From: Desulfopila sp. IMCC35006
Lineage (GTDB): Bacteria > Desulfobacterota > Desulfobulbia > Desulfobulbales > Desulfocapsaceae
Length of the DNA stretch: 64,000 nucleotides
Reading direction: 5' to 3'
Assembly: GCF_005116645.1 (NCBI RefSeq)
Contig: NZ_SWCM01000002.1
Coordinates: forward strand, 474,706 to 538,705
The notes beneath the pieces are model-generated. The model was not told the DNA's origin, ran no database searches, and saw nothing but the letters and a program-made list of their open reading frames with translations. A program made the position numbers and the translations under genes. This document shows positions 1 through 8,576 of the stretch, in pieces. Each line of letters begins with the position of its first letter. Position 1 is the stretch's first letter.

Positions 1-1035
1 TACTCGAGCAATGTTTCGGGGGAATATGAGCCCTGTGGCGGCTGAAAATCGAATCGGCTGGGCGGTCTGTCCGGCAAAGCACAATTACTTCAAAAAATAC
101 GTACGGAAACATTGCAGCCGATAATCGTTGTCGATGCCGGCAATCTTCTTTTTCAAAAAGAGCTGTCCGTTCCAGACAGAGCAGACAATGCGCCGGCTCT
201 TATTACCGCCCGCGGTATCGTCAAAGCCTATAAGGCGATGGCATATGACGCAGTCGCCCTGAGTACCGTTGATCTCTCAGCGGGAGCCGCCTTTTTCCAG
301 CAGCCCCCCGCCAAAGGCCTGCCTTTCGTTGCGGCAAATGTCTTTGATAAAAACAACAATCGACTGGTTGTCCCACATATTATAAAAAATATTCCCAATG
401 GCTCTCTTGGCATAATCGGTTTAACAGGTGGAAAAGCAGACAGCAGTGATAATTTTGTTATCGTCGACTGGCGAAAAACGCTGCGCGATGAGGTAGCCGC
501 ATTAGATAAATGCACCATGCTTGTCGTTCTTTCCAGTCTAAGCAAGGAGGAAAATGACGAACTGCAGAGAGATTTCGCCCAGGTAGACATCATTGTTACG
601 GCCGACAAGAAAGGGGCAGCCATTCAACCACGCAGCTCGCAGCATTCTCTTGTGGTCCAAAGCGGCAGCCGGGGAAAATATATTGGCAGACTGGATATCA
701 CCAGGTATGGCGAAGGCAACTGGTCGATTGCAGGCCCGGACCCGCTGGAGCAGCCGTGCAACGAACTCAGGTCCATTGATCAGCAGCTGAGCCAGCTGGG
801 CGAACAGACGCAAGGCACAGGCACGGTATTGTCACAAACCAAGGCCAGACTGCAAGCAAAACGACAAACATGCTTAGACCGAATAGCCAGACAGAAAACC
901 GAGACCACAGGCAATAATCAGCCAGGCAAGAAATATCAGTCATTTTTTCTGATGGTCACCCCGATCATTGCAGAAGATAGTGTCGGGATGATCGTGCAGG
1001 AGATTAAGGCAGGCATCAAAACCAGCCGCAAGTAA
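1..1035 (+). CDS. Selenocysteine-containing metallophosphoesterase (5'-nucleotidase/UshA-like), 5' end outside window
   Basis: The reading frame is open from base 1 except for one in-frame TGA at 43-45, directly followed by a SECIS-like hairpin. Read through it encodes about 344 residues, starting YSSNVSGEYEPCGG-U-KSNRLGGL. The Sec is codon 15 of the visible part and forms a CxxU redox motif (CGGU). Downstream are metallophosphoesterase signatures: VVDAGNLLF, a DAVALSTVDLSAG stretch resembling the family's DAV..G..DL motif, and a GSRGKYIGRLDI strand. The C-terminal 100 residues look helical, with several Lys/Gln-rich turns. The family is usually periplasmic and often lipid-anchored, but the signal peptide would lie upstream of the window. 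A gene caller would start at the TTG at 112 and lose the Sec region. Substrate unknown. A bidirectional terminator follows. Confidence 0.72.
43..75 (+). promoter_or_regulatory. UGA codon plus bacterial SECIS hairpin
   Basis: TGA at 43-45 is followed 17 nt later by an apical loop. The stem is GCTGGG (57-62) paired with TCCGGC (70-75), allowing two G-U pairs. The 7-nt loop CGGTCTG (63-69) contains GGTCT, as in the loop of the E. coli fdhF SECIS. Spacing and a G in the first two loop positions fit the bacterial SECIS rules known for SelB recognition. Confidence 0.68.
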
Positions 1036-1129
1036 GCAGCCGGCTATCGCAGAATTCAAGGTGCGCGCAGCAGATACACATCCGTTTGGCCTGCTGTGCT
1101 GGGCCCGGTTATCAAGTATATCAAACAAG

Positions 1130-1167
1130 AAAAAGGGCAGCTACATTGATATGCAGCTGCCCTTTTT
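1130..1167. terminator. Bidirectional rho-independent terminator
   Basis: A perfect 13-bp stem, AAAAAGGGCAGCT (1130-1142) and AGCTGCCCTTTTT (1155-1167), encloses a 12-nt loop. It has a T run on either strand and sits between the convergent selenoprotein gene and ppaC, so it probably serves both. Confidence 0.85.
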
Positions 1168-1219
1168 CATCTTTTCCGGTAAAAGCCCGAAAGTTGAACG
1201 TGTACTCTGACCGTCGGAA

Positions 1220-2149
1220 TTAACAACCGAAAGCTTTCTGCAGGTTCGGAACCGTCTGCTTTTTACGGCTCATCATGCCGGGAATCCACATGGAATTTCC
1301 AGAGAGTTTTCCGTCAAACGCTTTTTCAATCAGGGCCGGGTCATCAGAGAGAACAACCAGCTCAGTTCCCTCTTTGACAACATCAGTAAGCATCAGCAGG
1401 ACAGAGTGACGTCCGTCTTTTTTAACTGCTTCCATGGCTTCGACAAGGGCCTGGCGAACATTGGCAACCTGGTCAAGAGTGGCAAGTTCAAGCTGACCAA
1501 CACCAACTTTTTGCCCCTTCATATCGAAGTCTTTGTAATCACGGAACAGCAAATCTTTAGCAGGCACCCCGTCGACTGCCGACTTGGCCTTTAACATTTC
1601 CATGAACAGCTCTTCAGTATCCGTCACGCCGGCAACACTTTTCAGATCCTTTACGGCAGCTTTATCATCTTCCGTGCAGGTCGGGGATTTGAAGTTGACA
1701 GTATCGCTCAGGATAGCAGCCAGCATTCCACCAGCAACATCTTTAGGAATAGCCACTCCCGCTTCTTTAAACATCTTGTTCAATACAGTACCGGTACACC
1801 CGACAGGCTCTGCACGAAAAAGAATCGGATTATTCGTTGTTACATCACCGATTTTGTGATGATCTACAATGGCAACCAATTCGGCTGAAGCTAAATTTGC
1901 AGGCCCCTGGGCGAGATCACTGAAGTCAACCAGGGCAATCTTTTTACCGGCGGCATCCATCAGCTGCTCAGGAGCTGCGAGACCGAAGCGTTTTAAAACG
2001 GTTTTTGACTCAGGATTGAGATCAGCAGCCCCAATTTGCATACAGGCTTTTGCTTCCATCCCTTGAGCGTTGAGCAGAGTAGCAAGTGCAATCGCAGAAG
2101 TTACTGAATCGGTATCAGGATTTGCATGTCCAACAACAGAAATAGCCAT
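1220..2149 (-). CDS. ppaC: Manganese-dependent inorganic pyrophosphatase (family II, DHH)
   Basis: A 309-residue cytoplasmic enzyme hydrolysing PPi to two phosphates, which pulls sulfate activation and biosynthetic reactions forward. The N-terminal DHH domain shows the metal ligands in GHANPDTD (His8, Asp12, Asp14), Asp75 in VDFSD, and the DHH motif at 96-98. The C-terminal DHHA2 domain ends with the substrate-binding SRKKQ motif near residue 295. Length matches the family. The start is supported by a GGAGG Shine-Dalgarno 7-8 nt upstream. It is a single gene, terminated by the hairpin at 1130-1167. Family II enzymes are frequent in sulfate reducers and Firmicutes. Confidence 0.97.
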   Translation of the reverse strand: MAISVVGHANPDTDSVTSAIALATLLNAQGMEAKACMQIGAADLNPESKTVLKRFGLAAPEQLMDAAGKKIALVDFSDLAQGPANLASAELVAIVDHHKIGDVTTNNPILFRAEPVGCTGTVLNKMFKEAGVAIPKDVAGGMLAAILSDTVNFKSPTCTEDDKAAVKDLKSVAGVTDTEELFMEMLKAKSAVDGVPAKDLLFRDYKDFDMKGQKVGVGQLELATLDQVANVRQALVEAMEAVKKDGRHSVLLMLTDVVKEGTELVVLSDDPALIEKAFDGKLSGNSMWIPGMMSRKKQTVPNLQKAFGC

Positions 2150-2466
2150 TAACGTTCCTCCAAATTAAATTAATAGTAGTAACCAAAATCTCGTCGCCTT
2201 AATCTATTATATTATTTACTTAAATTTCATTCGGTGTATAAATTTGACATCCCAAAATAGTGTGTTCAACGATATCAGTCAAGCATTAAAAACGACAGGC
2301 CTGCAATGACACGGCAAACGCACAGGCAATACAGCTTCTGTAGTGACGATACCCGTTTTGCCGCAGACCAAACTCTTCTTCCGTGACTTTGCCAAGGGTT
2401 TGGGGTATCTTTTCCTTATTTTATACCAGATCACTGCTTCCCTCCTTTAACAAGAGTGCATCACCT
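2150..2466. other. Intergenic region, divergent promoters expected
   Basis: 317 bp between the divergent ppaC and the 337-aa membrane protein gene. It is AT-rich next to ppaC. A TTGACA hexamer lies at 2244-2249, but no good -10 box stands at the right spacing. No structured RNA or tRNA was recognised. A GTG-initiated N-terminal extension of the downstream frame to 2383 is possible but lacks a convincing ribosome-binding site. Confidence 0.4.
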
Positions 2467-3480
2467 ATGGTTCAAAAAGATGGCAGGAGCTCACTCCAAC
2501 CACGGACAGGGAAAAAATCCAATTCCCTTCTGTTCATCACTATTACTGTTTTAGCGATTTTATCCATTGGCCTTTATTATTACCTGCAGAAAAGGCCCGC
2601 GACTTCTCTGGTCAAATCTACCGGAGTGGCAGATGAACAACTGTTACCGCAGAAAGACTGGCCAACGCAGGATCGCAGCATGCAGGACCAGCAGGGGCAA
2701 ATGGTTCAGGAGGCCGCACAACCGACGCAGGATCTGCCCACCTCAGCAGACGAAGATCAAATCAACAGTCAAGCAGCGGGAGCTGCCGGAACTTCTACCG
2801 GCTTGGCAGCTGAAAATTCTCTACTCGTCCGAGATGATACCGAATCCGCCACCCCTGAACAGAACCAGCAGCTAGTCGACACAATTAACGCCTTTTACGC
2901 ACGGCTCGATCAGCAGCCTTACATACAGGATCTTGAGTTGAAAGAGCCGAGTAAAGTGTATTTTTCCAGTCTTATCCAAAAGCTCGCCGACCACCCTCCG
3001 ACTGTGATCCGGGAAACAGATAATCTCTACACCTTGTTAAATAATACGGCACATCTTTACCGTATCCTGGGGAAGAAAAACCTTATCGTCAGCAAGAAAA
3101 TACTCGCGGCGGAGTCCGGTTCTATTGAACAGCTGGCACGCGCTTTTTATGCACTCACCGCCCATCCGGAATATCTGAAAAAAGAATATGCACTCGCCAT
3201 CCCTGCGCAGGTTATGACAGATTATGCCGTTTTTTTTCTTAACACCATGGGCGGGCGACTGTATTTGTTTCGCCGCGATTCCACGACAAGAATGGTCATC
3301 AGCTATTATGCGATCATGACTCTTGACCGGGCCAACATCGCCGGTAACAGCGGCCACGGAGTTGATCTGCGGCCGGCAATTTTCGCGCTGATAGAAGAAA
3401 TGGAAAACGGCGGCAAACGCCTCCAGTTCAAAGCACAATATCTTGATGCATTATATGATCTTCAGGAAAAATACAATTAA
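2467..3480 (+). CDS. Unknown single-pass membrane protein
   Basis: A 337-residue protein from the ATG at 2467; an in-frame GTG at 2383 would add 28 residues. It has a short basic cytoplasmic tail, one transmembrane helix (LLFITITVLAILSIGLYYYL, about residues 22-41), a low-complexity Gln/Ala/Glu-rich linker to about residue 130, and a helical C-terminal domain of about 200 residues. That domain contains TLLNNTAHLYRILGKKN and a predicted-periplasmic part ending in Tyr-Asn. I do not recognise the family. The M18 aminopeptidase gene begins 12 bp downstream on the same strand, so the two are probably co-transcribed. The topology suggests an inner-membrane anchor with a periplasmic domain; no function is assigned. 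Confidence 0.75.
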   Translation: MVQKDGRSSLQPRTGKKSNSLLFITITVLAILSIGLYYYLQKRPATSLVKSTGVADEQLLPQKDWPTQDRSMQDQQGQMVQEAAQPTQDLPTSADEDQINSQAAGAAGTSTGLAAENSLLVRDDTESATPEQNQQLVDTINAFYARLDQQPYIQDLELKEPSKVYFSSLIQKLADHPPTVIRETDNLYTLLNNTAHLYRILGKKNLIVSKKILAAESGSIEQLARAFYALTAHPEYLKKEYALAIPAQVMTDYAVFFLNTMGGRLYLFRRDSTTRMVISYYAIMTLDRANIAGNSGHGVDLRPAIFALIEEMENGGKRLQFKAQYLDALYDLQEKYN

Positions 3481-3492
3481 CTAAGAAAAATC

Positions 3493-4806
3493 ATGGACCA
3501 GGCGCAATACAACAAAAGTCTGTTTTCGTTTCTCACTTCTTCCCCTACGCCGTATCATGCAACGGCCGGCATGGAAGATTTTCTTCGTTCACACGGTTTT
3601 GTGCAGTTACAGGAAAATAATAAATGGAACCTGCAGCAAGGTCATTCCTATTATGTAACCAGAGAAAACAGTGCGACCATTGCGTTTACTCTCGGCAGTA
3701 ACGAAGAGGTGGTGCACGGATTCAGGATGCTCGCCGCTCACACCGACAGCCCATGTCTGCAGATTAAGCCACGGCCTGACGTTAAGACCGGCACGTACCA
3801 TCAGCTTGGCGTCGAAGTTTACGGAGGGCCTCTGCTTGGATCATGGTTCGATCGGGACCTCTGTCTTGCCGGTCGAGTCGTCTGTACAACAGATGACCAG
3901 AAACTTGCTGTACTGCTGGTCAATTTTAATCGGGCCCTGCTTACCATCCCCAGCATAGCCATCCACTTCAACAGAGAAGCAAATTCCGGCACCAGCATTG
4001 ACAAGCAGAAACACCTGCCGCCGATCATTGCCCAGGCGCTCGACCAGCAACTCCCCGAATTACACGCACTGCTTCGCGGGCAACTGCAGCTCCAGCATCC
4101 GAGGGTCAAATTTGGAAAACTTCTGGCATTTGATCTCTTTTGCTATGATTTTCAGGGACCGGGCTATCTCGGCATAGATAATGAGTTCATCAGTTCGGCA
4201 CGACTGGATAATCTACTCAGCTGCCACGTCGGCATAATGGCGCTTGGACATGCCGACAGAACGAAAAACACGTTGCTATTCTGCGCCAACCACGAAGAAA
4301 ATGGATCCACTTCTGCAACAGGTGCCCATGGATCGTTTATCGATTCGGTATTGGATCGGCTGGCCGACGACGCCGAATCCAGACGGAGAGCCCTCAGTAA
4401 TTCCTTTCTTGTTTCCATGGATAATGCCCATGCTGCCCATCCCAATTTCATGGACAAAATGGATCCGCACCATGACATTCATCTCAATAAGGGCCCGGTC
4501 ATCAAAATAAACGCCAATCAACGCTATGCAACATCCAGCCTCAGTGCCGCCATTTACAAGGATATCTGCGGGGAGATCGACATTACCCCACAGGAATTTG
4601 TCATGCGCAGCGATTTGCCCTGCGGCAGTACGATCGGTCCCATCACCGCTGCCCGTCTGGGAATAAAAACCATAGATATCGGAGCACCAACCCTGGCCAT
4701 GCATTCCATCCGCGAACTGACCGGCAGCGGCGATCCGTTCCTTCTTTACCGGACTATCAGCCAGTTTCTCCACGCTGATACCCACCATAAATTATTGCAC
4801 ATCTAG
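3493..4806 (+). CDS. apeB: M18 family aminopeptidase
   Basis: A 437-residue zinc aminopeptidase that removes N-terminal, preferentially acidic, residues from peptides and normally forms cytosolic tetrahedral assemblies. The visible signature motifs are HTDSP (His83, Asp85), the NHEENGS metal/catalytic segment, SMDNAHAAHPN, and a C-terminal MHSIRE carrying the last metal ligand. Length is typical of the family. It lies 12 bp after the unknown membrane protein gene, and the SLT lipoprotein gene begins at the base after its stop codon, indicating an operon. No anomalies seen. Confidence 0.95.
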   Translation: MDQAQYNKSLFSFLTSSPTPYHATAGMEDFLRSHGFVQLQENNKWNLQQGHSYYVTRENSATIAFTLGSNEEVVHGFRMLAAHTDSPCLQIKPRPDVKTGTYHQLGVEVYGGPLLGSWFDRDLCLAGRVVCTTDDQKLAVLLVNFNRALLTIPSIAIHFNREANSGTSIDKQKHLPPIIAQALDQQLPELHALLRGQLQLQHPRVKFGKLLAFDLFCYDFQGPGYLGIDNEFISSARLDNLLSCHVGIMALGHADRTKNTLLFCANHEENGSTSATGAHGSFIDSVLDRLADDAESRRRALSNSFLVSMDNAHAAHPNFMDKMDPHHDIHLNKGPVIKINANQRYATSSLSAAIYKDICGEIDITPQEFVMRSDLPCGSTIGPITAARLGIKTIDIGAPTLAMHSIRELTGSGDPFLLYRTISQFLHADTHHKLLHI

Positions 4807-5439
4807 ATGAAACAGAGGCGACATCATATTCCCCACCTTCTTTTGACAATTGTCTTTATTCTGGCGAGTTGCACGCACGCCCACAGCAGCCTGTATGGTG
4901 CACTGCGTAAATATAAAAATAAACAGGTCAGCCAGCAGGCCATAGAAAAGCTGGCCCAGTATGATCACCTCATTCGCTATTTTTCAGGTTTCTCCTATTT
5001 CCTCCCCAAACATAAAGTCAGTCCTGATTTCATCCGGGCACTCATCCTTGCCGAGTCAGGGGCCGACCATCTGGCAGTTTCTAACAAAAACGCCCTCGGC
5101 CTCGGCCAGATTCTGTTGACCACCGGCATGGAAGCTGCCAAGGAACTCGCGCAATCGGAAACCCAGTTTCGTTATGTCTCCAAAGAGAATCTTGACAACC
5201 TTGCGCCGATGGATCTGTTTGACCCCGCCATTAATATCCTTTTAACCTGCTATCTGATAGCTAAATACAATTACAAATTCGACGGCAAACTCGATCTGGT
5301 CGTCTCGGCCTGGAACGCCGGAGAAAATACCGAGTCACTCAGTGAGGGGCGACATGCGCCATATCAGGAAACTGAAAATCTCATCGGGAAAATCAACGCC
5401 TATTACCTCTATTTCCGGAAATACGGGATCTTTCATTGA
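4807..5439 (+). CDS. SLT-domain lytic transglycosylase lipoprotein
   Basis: A 210-residue predicted lipoprotein. A basic N-terminus and hydrophobic stretch end in the lipobox LASC with Cys22 as the lipidation site. The C-terminal part (about 65-205) is a Slt/MltE-like lysozyme-fold domain. The likely catalytic acid is Glu83 in LAESGAD, followed by KNALGLGQI, equivalent to the family's G-LMQ motif, and an AWNAGE motif further on. Such enzymes cleave peptidoglycan to anhydromuropeptides at the outer-membrane face. The start codon directly follows the apeB stop. A weak 9-bp hairpin lies 20 bp downstream. Confidence 0.85.
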   Translation: MKQRRHHIPHLLLTIVFILASCTHAHSSLYGALRKYKNKQVSQQAIEKLAQYDHLIRYFSGFSYFLPKHKVSPDFIRALILAESGADHLAVSNKNALGLGQILLTTGMEAAKELAQSETQFRYVSKENLDNLAPMDLFDPAINILLTCYLIAKYNYKFDGKLDLVVSAWNAGENTESLSEGRHAPYQETENLIGKINAYYLYFRKYGIFH

Positions 5440-5458
5440 TTCTCAACGTAGCCAATAA

Positions 5459-5485
5459 CAATACATTTCAGTTTTTAATGTATTG
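5459..5485 (+). terminator. Weak hairpin after the SLT gene
   Basis: A 9-bp AT-rich stem, CAATACATT (5459-5467) and AATGTATTG (5477-5485), has a 9-nt loop. The downstream T run is imperfect, so this is only a possible terminator. The remaining stretch to 5714 is AT-rich with no gene seen. Confidence 0.3.
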
Positions 5486-5714
5486 ATTAAATTCTTTTTC
5501 ATCACTCACCTCACCTTATTTTATTGGATTTATTGTGTTTTTATGCTTAACTACACCATGTTATATAAAATAAAGCGACGTGAATAAGCACATTGTGGTA
5601 TTTACAAAATCATATCAACTAGGTAATATAGCGACCAGATCACAATGTAGTACTTCCAGCTCAACATCATAACCTTCCCGAGGTTTTTATACCATCTCTG
5701 CAACTCATCTCCCT

Positions 5715-6323
5715 ATGGTCACCAATCCGAAAATGCCAATCCAGTCAGCGACAGATCACATTGCAACGCTCTATCGCTTTTGCGCCCAGAGCATGCAATA
5801 CCCGGATTCCGAATGGTTTTCGGAAAATTACCTGTCGAGTTTATATGGCCTGCTCGACGCCCTTGGCGGCAGCGCCGAAAAAGAAAAGTTGCAGACCGCC
5901 TTCAGCAGAAGTAAGGATATTCTTGAAGAACTCCAGATAGAACACACCAGGCTGTTCATCAATGGCTTGCCCCATGTAGCAGCACCGCCATACGGATCCG
6001 TCTATCTCGACAAAACGCTCAGAGGAAAATATTCCGACGACATATTACTGTACTATCGCTCCCTGGGCTATGACCTTGCGGCACATGCAGACCTTCCCGA
6101 CAGTCTGATACATCAGCTGGAGTTTCTCTCTTTTCTGGCAGAAGATGGCAACAGAGAGGGTGAAGAAGAGTTTCTGGCCCGGTTTTTTCTACCATGGTAC
6201 CCAATGTTCGCAGCACAAGTAAAAGAGGAAGCTCAGCATCCTTTTTACCGAATCATCGTAAGCTTTATTGATTTTTTCACACAGGAGGAAAAGGAGTATG
6301 GCGTTCAACATAACGAGGCGTAA
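5715..6323 (+). CDS. TorD/DmsD-family molybdoenzyme chaperone
   Basis: A 202-residue all-helical cytoplasmic protein. It carries the family's features: an N-terminal helix bundle (YRFCAQSMQYPDSEWFSENY), an EHTRLFINGLPHVAAPPYGSVYLD segment and a HQLEFLSFLAE helix matching the E-Y/L-x-x-L-F and PPY-S-Y patterns. Proteins of this type bind the Tat signal peptide of a molybdoenzyme and assist cofactor insertion before export. The gene overlaps the start of the molybdoenzyme gene by 26 bp, so that enzyme is the obvious client. No clear Shine-Dalgarno precedes the ATG at 5715, and the ATG at 5733 is an alternative start. Confidence 0.88.
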   Translation: MVTNPKMPIQSATDHIATLYRFCAQSMQYPDSEWFSENYLSSLYGLLDALGGSAEKEKLQTAFSRSKDILEELQIEHTRLFINGLPHVAAPPYGSVYLDKTLRGKYSDDILLYYRSLGYDLAAHADLPDSLIHQLEFLSFLAEDGNREGEEEFLARFFLPWYPMFAAQVKEEAQHPFYRIIVSFIDFFTQEEKEYGVQHNEA

Positions 6324-8541
6324 ATTTTTGCAATCTGCCTCATTGGCAGCTGTCGCATTACCCCTTTCTGGAGCGATCGCTTCAGAGAGTGGCATAACGC
6401 GTTCCCCCCTTGAACCAAAAGGCTCATTGAAAGATGAAACCGTCGTGGGTGGCGTTTGTGAAATGTGTTTCTGGAGATGTCAGCTCGTCGGCAAGAAGCG
6501 TGGTGACCGACTGGTAAAACTCGAAGGAAACCCCAAATCGATTGACAATGGCACGACCATATGCGGCCGCGGCAATGCTGGAATTCAGCTCCTGTACGAT
6601 CCCGATCGCTTAAAATACCCACTGAAAAACGTTGGGGAGCGGGGTAACCCTAAATGGAAAAGGATCAGCTGGAAAGAAGCGCTGGATGAGTGCGGTACCA
6701 AATTGAAAGCCATCCGGGACAAATACGGTCCCCAAGGGTTGTGCATGTTTCCCCATGGAGCAACCGCCAAATATCCCATGCACTTCATGGAGCGGACCAT
6801 CGGCACCCATAATGTGAGCGAGGCATCTTTCTTCCAGTGCCGGGGAATTCGCGATACCGCCTATCTCGCCACTATTGGCAAGGCGCCGAATGAAGATGTC
6901 GATATGGCCAATGCCAAGGTTATTTTCCTGCTTGGTTGCCACTTCGGCGAGAACGTGCACGTCAGCCATATCAAACGATATATCCAGGGTCTGCAGAACG
7001 GCGCCAAACTGATTGTCGTTGACCCACGCTACTCGGCATCTGCCGCCAAATCGGATATCTGGGTGAAAATAAAGCCGGGTACCGATACCGCCTTCCTGCT
7101 CGCCATCATGAACTACCTGGTCGTGAACAAAAAATATGATGCCGAGTTTATTGACGAGTATGGCGAAGGCTTCGAAGAATTCAAGCAGGGGATCAAAGAC
7201 TGGAGCCTTGCGAAAGCGGCCAAAGAATGTGAAATTCCAGTCGCTCAAATCAAAGAAGTTGCGGACATGCTCGCAGCCAACGCGCCCAATGTTTCTATCC
7301 ATCCTGGCCGACACGTTTCCTGGTATGGCAATGATTTCCAGCGACAGCGATCGCTTGCCTGCCTCACCGGACTCCTTGGCGCCTATTTTGTCAAAGGCGG
7401 CTGGGTGCCTGGAAAAGCACCTAAGGTAGGGAAAACCAGCTGGGCCAAAAAAGATCATGGCGACGAACACAATCTGAACAGGAATGCTGACGAGGAACCG
7501 CTTTACCCCTACTCGCCTCCCGGTACGCCGACGGATTTGATCAGGGATGCCGCCCTGACCGGTAAACCATATCCGATCAAGGGCGCTGTTATCTGGGGTC
7601 AAAATCCGATCCAGACGATCCCCGGCCAGGAAAAGATGAAAAAAGTTCTCCAGCAGATGGATTTTGTCATGTGTGTCGACGTGATGCCGACGGACATAAC
7701 CATGTGGGCGGATATCCTTTTGCCGGAAGCGAGTTATCTTGAACGACACGATCTGATAAAGACCGGAACCCAGTGGGATTTTGCCGATAAACAGCAACAA
7801 TATATCACCGCCAGAATGCCGCTGGTCGCTCCGATGTTTGAAAGAAAAGACCATGTTTACATCACCAACGAAATTGCCCGGAGAATGGGGTATGAAAAAG
7901 ATATTCCCGTTCAGACCGTGGCGGAACTGGTTGATAAAGACCTCAGTGTCGCAAAATTATCTCTTGCCCAATTAAAAAAAGAAGGGGGCATTCATCTGCT
8001 GGAAGGCAAAAACCCCTACGAGATGCCGGATGATTTTGAAATCTATTTTTATAACGAAGATATCGCTGATGCCGGTTTTCCAGGTGTACCTACCTATGTA
8101 CCAGTAGAACAGAGCCCTGCCGGGTATGCCAGGCTCCTTTACGGTCGCGTACCGCTGCACACCTTCAACAGAACCCAGAACAACGTCTGGCTGCACCACG
8201 CCATGCCCGACAATCCGGTCTGGATCAACGATAAGGTTGCCACGAAAATGGGCCTCAAGGACGGAGATGTGGTCGGTTTTATCAATCAGGAGGGCGTGAA
8301 ATCCCGTACGACCACCACCGTCAAGACAACTCCGGGTATCCGCACGGATGCTGTTTTCATGGCCCATGGTTATGGCACTGCCAACCCTCTTATGAGTGTT
8401 GCAGTGAACGCCGGTGTAGATGACACGAGCCTTATAACAAAAATTACAGTTGACCCTGAGACCGGCGCCCATGGAATGCGTACCAACTTTGTTAAATTGA
8501 CCAAAGATGGCAAGGTTATTGACATTCCGGCTGCCGTCTAG
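6298..8541 (+). CDS. Molybdopterin oxidoreductase catalytic subunit, thiosulfate/polysulfide reductase-like
   Basis: A 747-residue DMSO-reductase-family enzyme. The chosen ATG follows an AGGAGG Shine-Dalgarno; an upstream GTG frame at 6268 is less likely. The N-terminus is a Tat signal (TRRKFLQSAS, Arg7-Arg8). A [4Fe-4S] site follows with Cys54, Cys57, Cys61 and Cys89, in CEMCFWRC as in PsrA/PhsA. Cys181 in FFQCRG sits where the molybdenum ligand is expected, and no in-frame UGA is present. The C-terminal dinucleotide-binding domain runs from about 620 (VPLHTFNRTQNN). It is predicted to be periplasmic and to act with the four-cluster Fe-S protein encoded next. No NrfD/PsrC-type membrane subunit is encoded nearby. 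The substrate (polysulfide, thiosulfate, tetrathionate or other) cannot be fixed from sequence alone. Confidence 0.9.
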   Translation: MAFNITRRKFLQSASLAAVALPLSGAIASESGITRSPLEPKGSLKDETVVGGVCEMCFWRCQLVGKKRGDRLVKLEGNPKSIDNGTTICGRGNAGIQLLYDPDRLKYPLKNVGERGNPKWKRISWKEALDECGTKLKAIRDKYGPQGLCMFPHGATAKYPMHFMERTIGTHNVSEASFFQCRGIRDTAYLATIGKAPNEDVDMANAKVIFLLGCHFGENVHVSHIKRYIQGLQNGAKLIVVDPRYSASAAKSDIWVKIKPGTDTAFLLAIMNYLVVNKKYDAEFIDEYGEGFEEFKQGIKDWSLAKAAKECEIPVAQIKEVADMLAANAPNVSIHPGRHVSWYGNDFQRQRSLACLTGLLGAYFVKGGWVPGKAPKVGKTSWAKKDHGDEHNLNRNADEEPLYPYSPPGTPTDLIRDAALTGKPYPIKGAVIWGQNPIQTIPGQEKMKKVLQQMDFVMCVDVMPTDITMWADILLPEASYLERHDLIKTGTQWDFADKQQQYITARMPLVAPMFERKDHVYITNEIARRMGYEKDIPVQTVAELVDKDLSVAKLSLAQLKKEGGIHLLEGKNPYEMPDDFEIYFYNEDIADAGFPGVPTYVPVEQSPAGYARLLYGRVPLHTFNRTQNNVWLHHAMPDNPVWINDKVATKMGLKDGDVVGFINQEGVKSRTTTTVKTTPGIRTDAVFMAHGYGTANPLMSVAVNAGVDDTSLITKITVDPETGAHGMRTNFVKLTKDGKVIDIPAAV

Positions 8542-8576
8542 ATTCGGCTTTAAAGGTATTATTTCAGGAGGATACA

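Noticed and set aside
6268..6297. GTG start ten codons upstream for the molybdoenzyme
   Set aside because: AGGAGG lies between this codon and the ATG at 6298, which gives a standard Tat signal peptide.
6610..7854. 414-codon minus-strand open frame inside the molybdoenzyme gene
   Set aside because: Antisense shadow of a clearly conserved gene; low-complexity aromatic composition, no motif or ribosome site.
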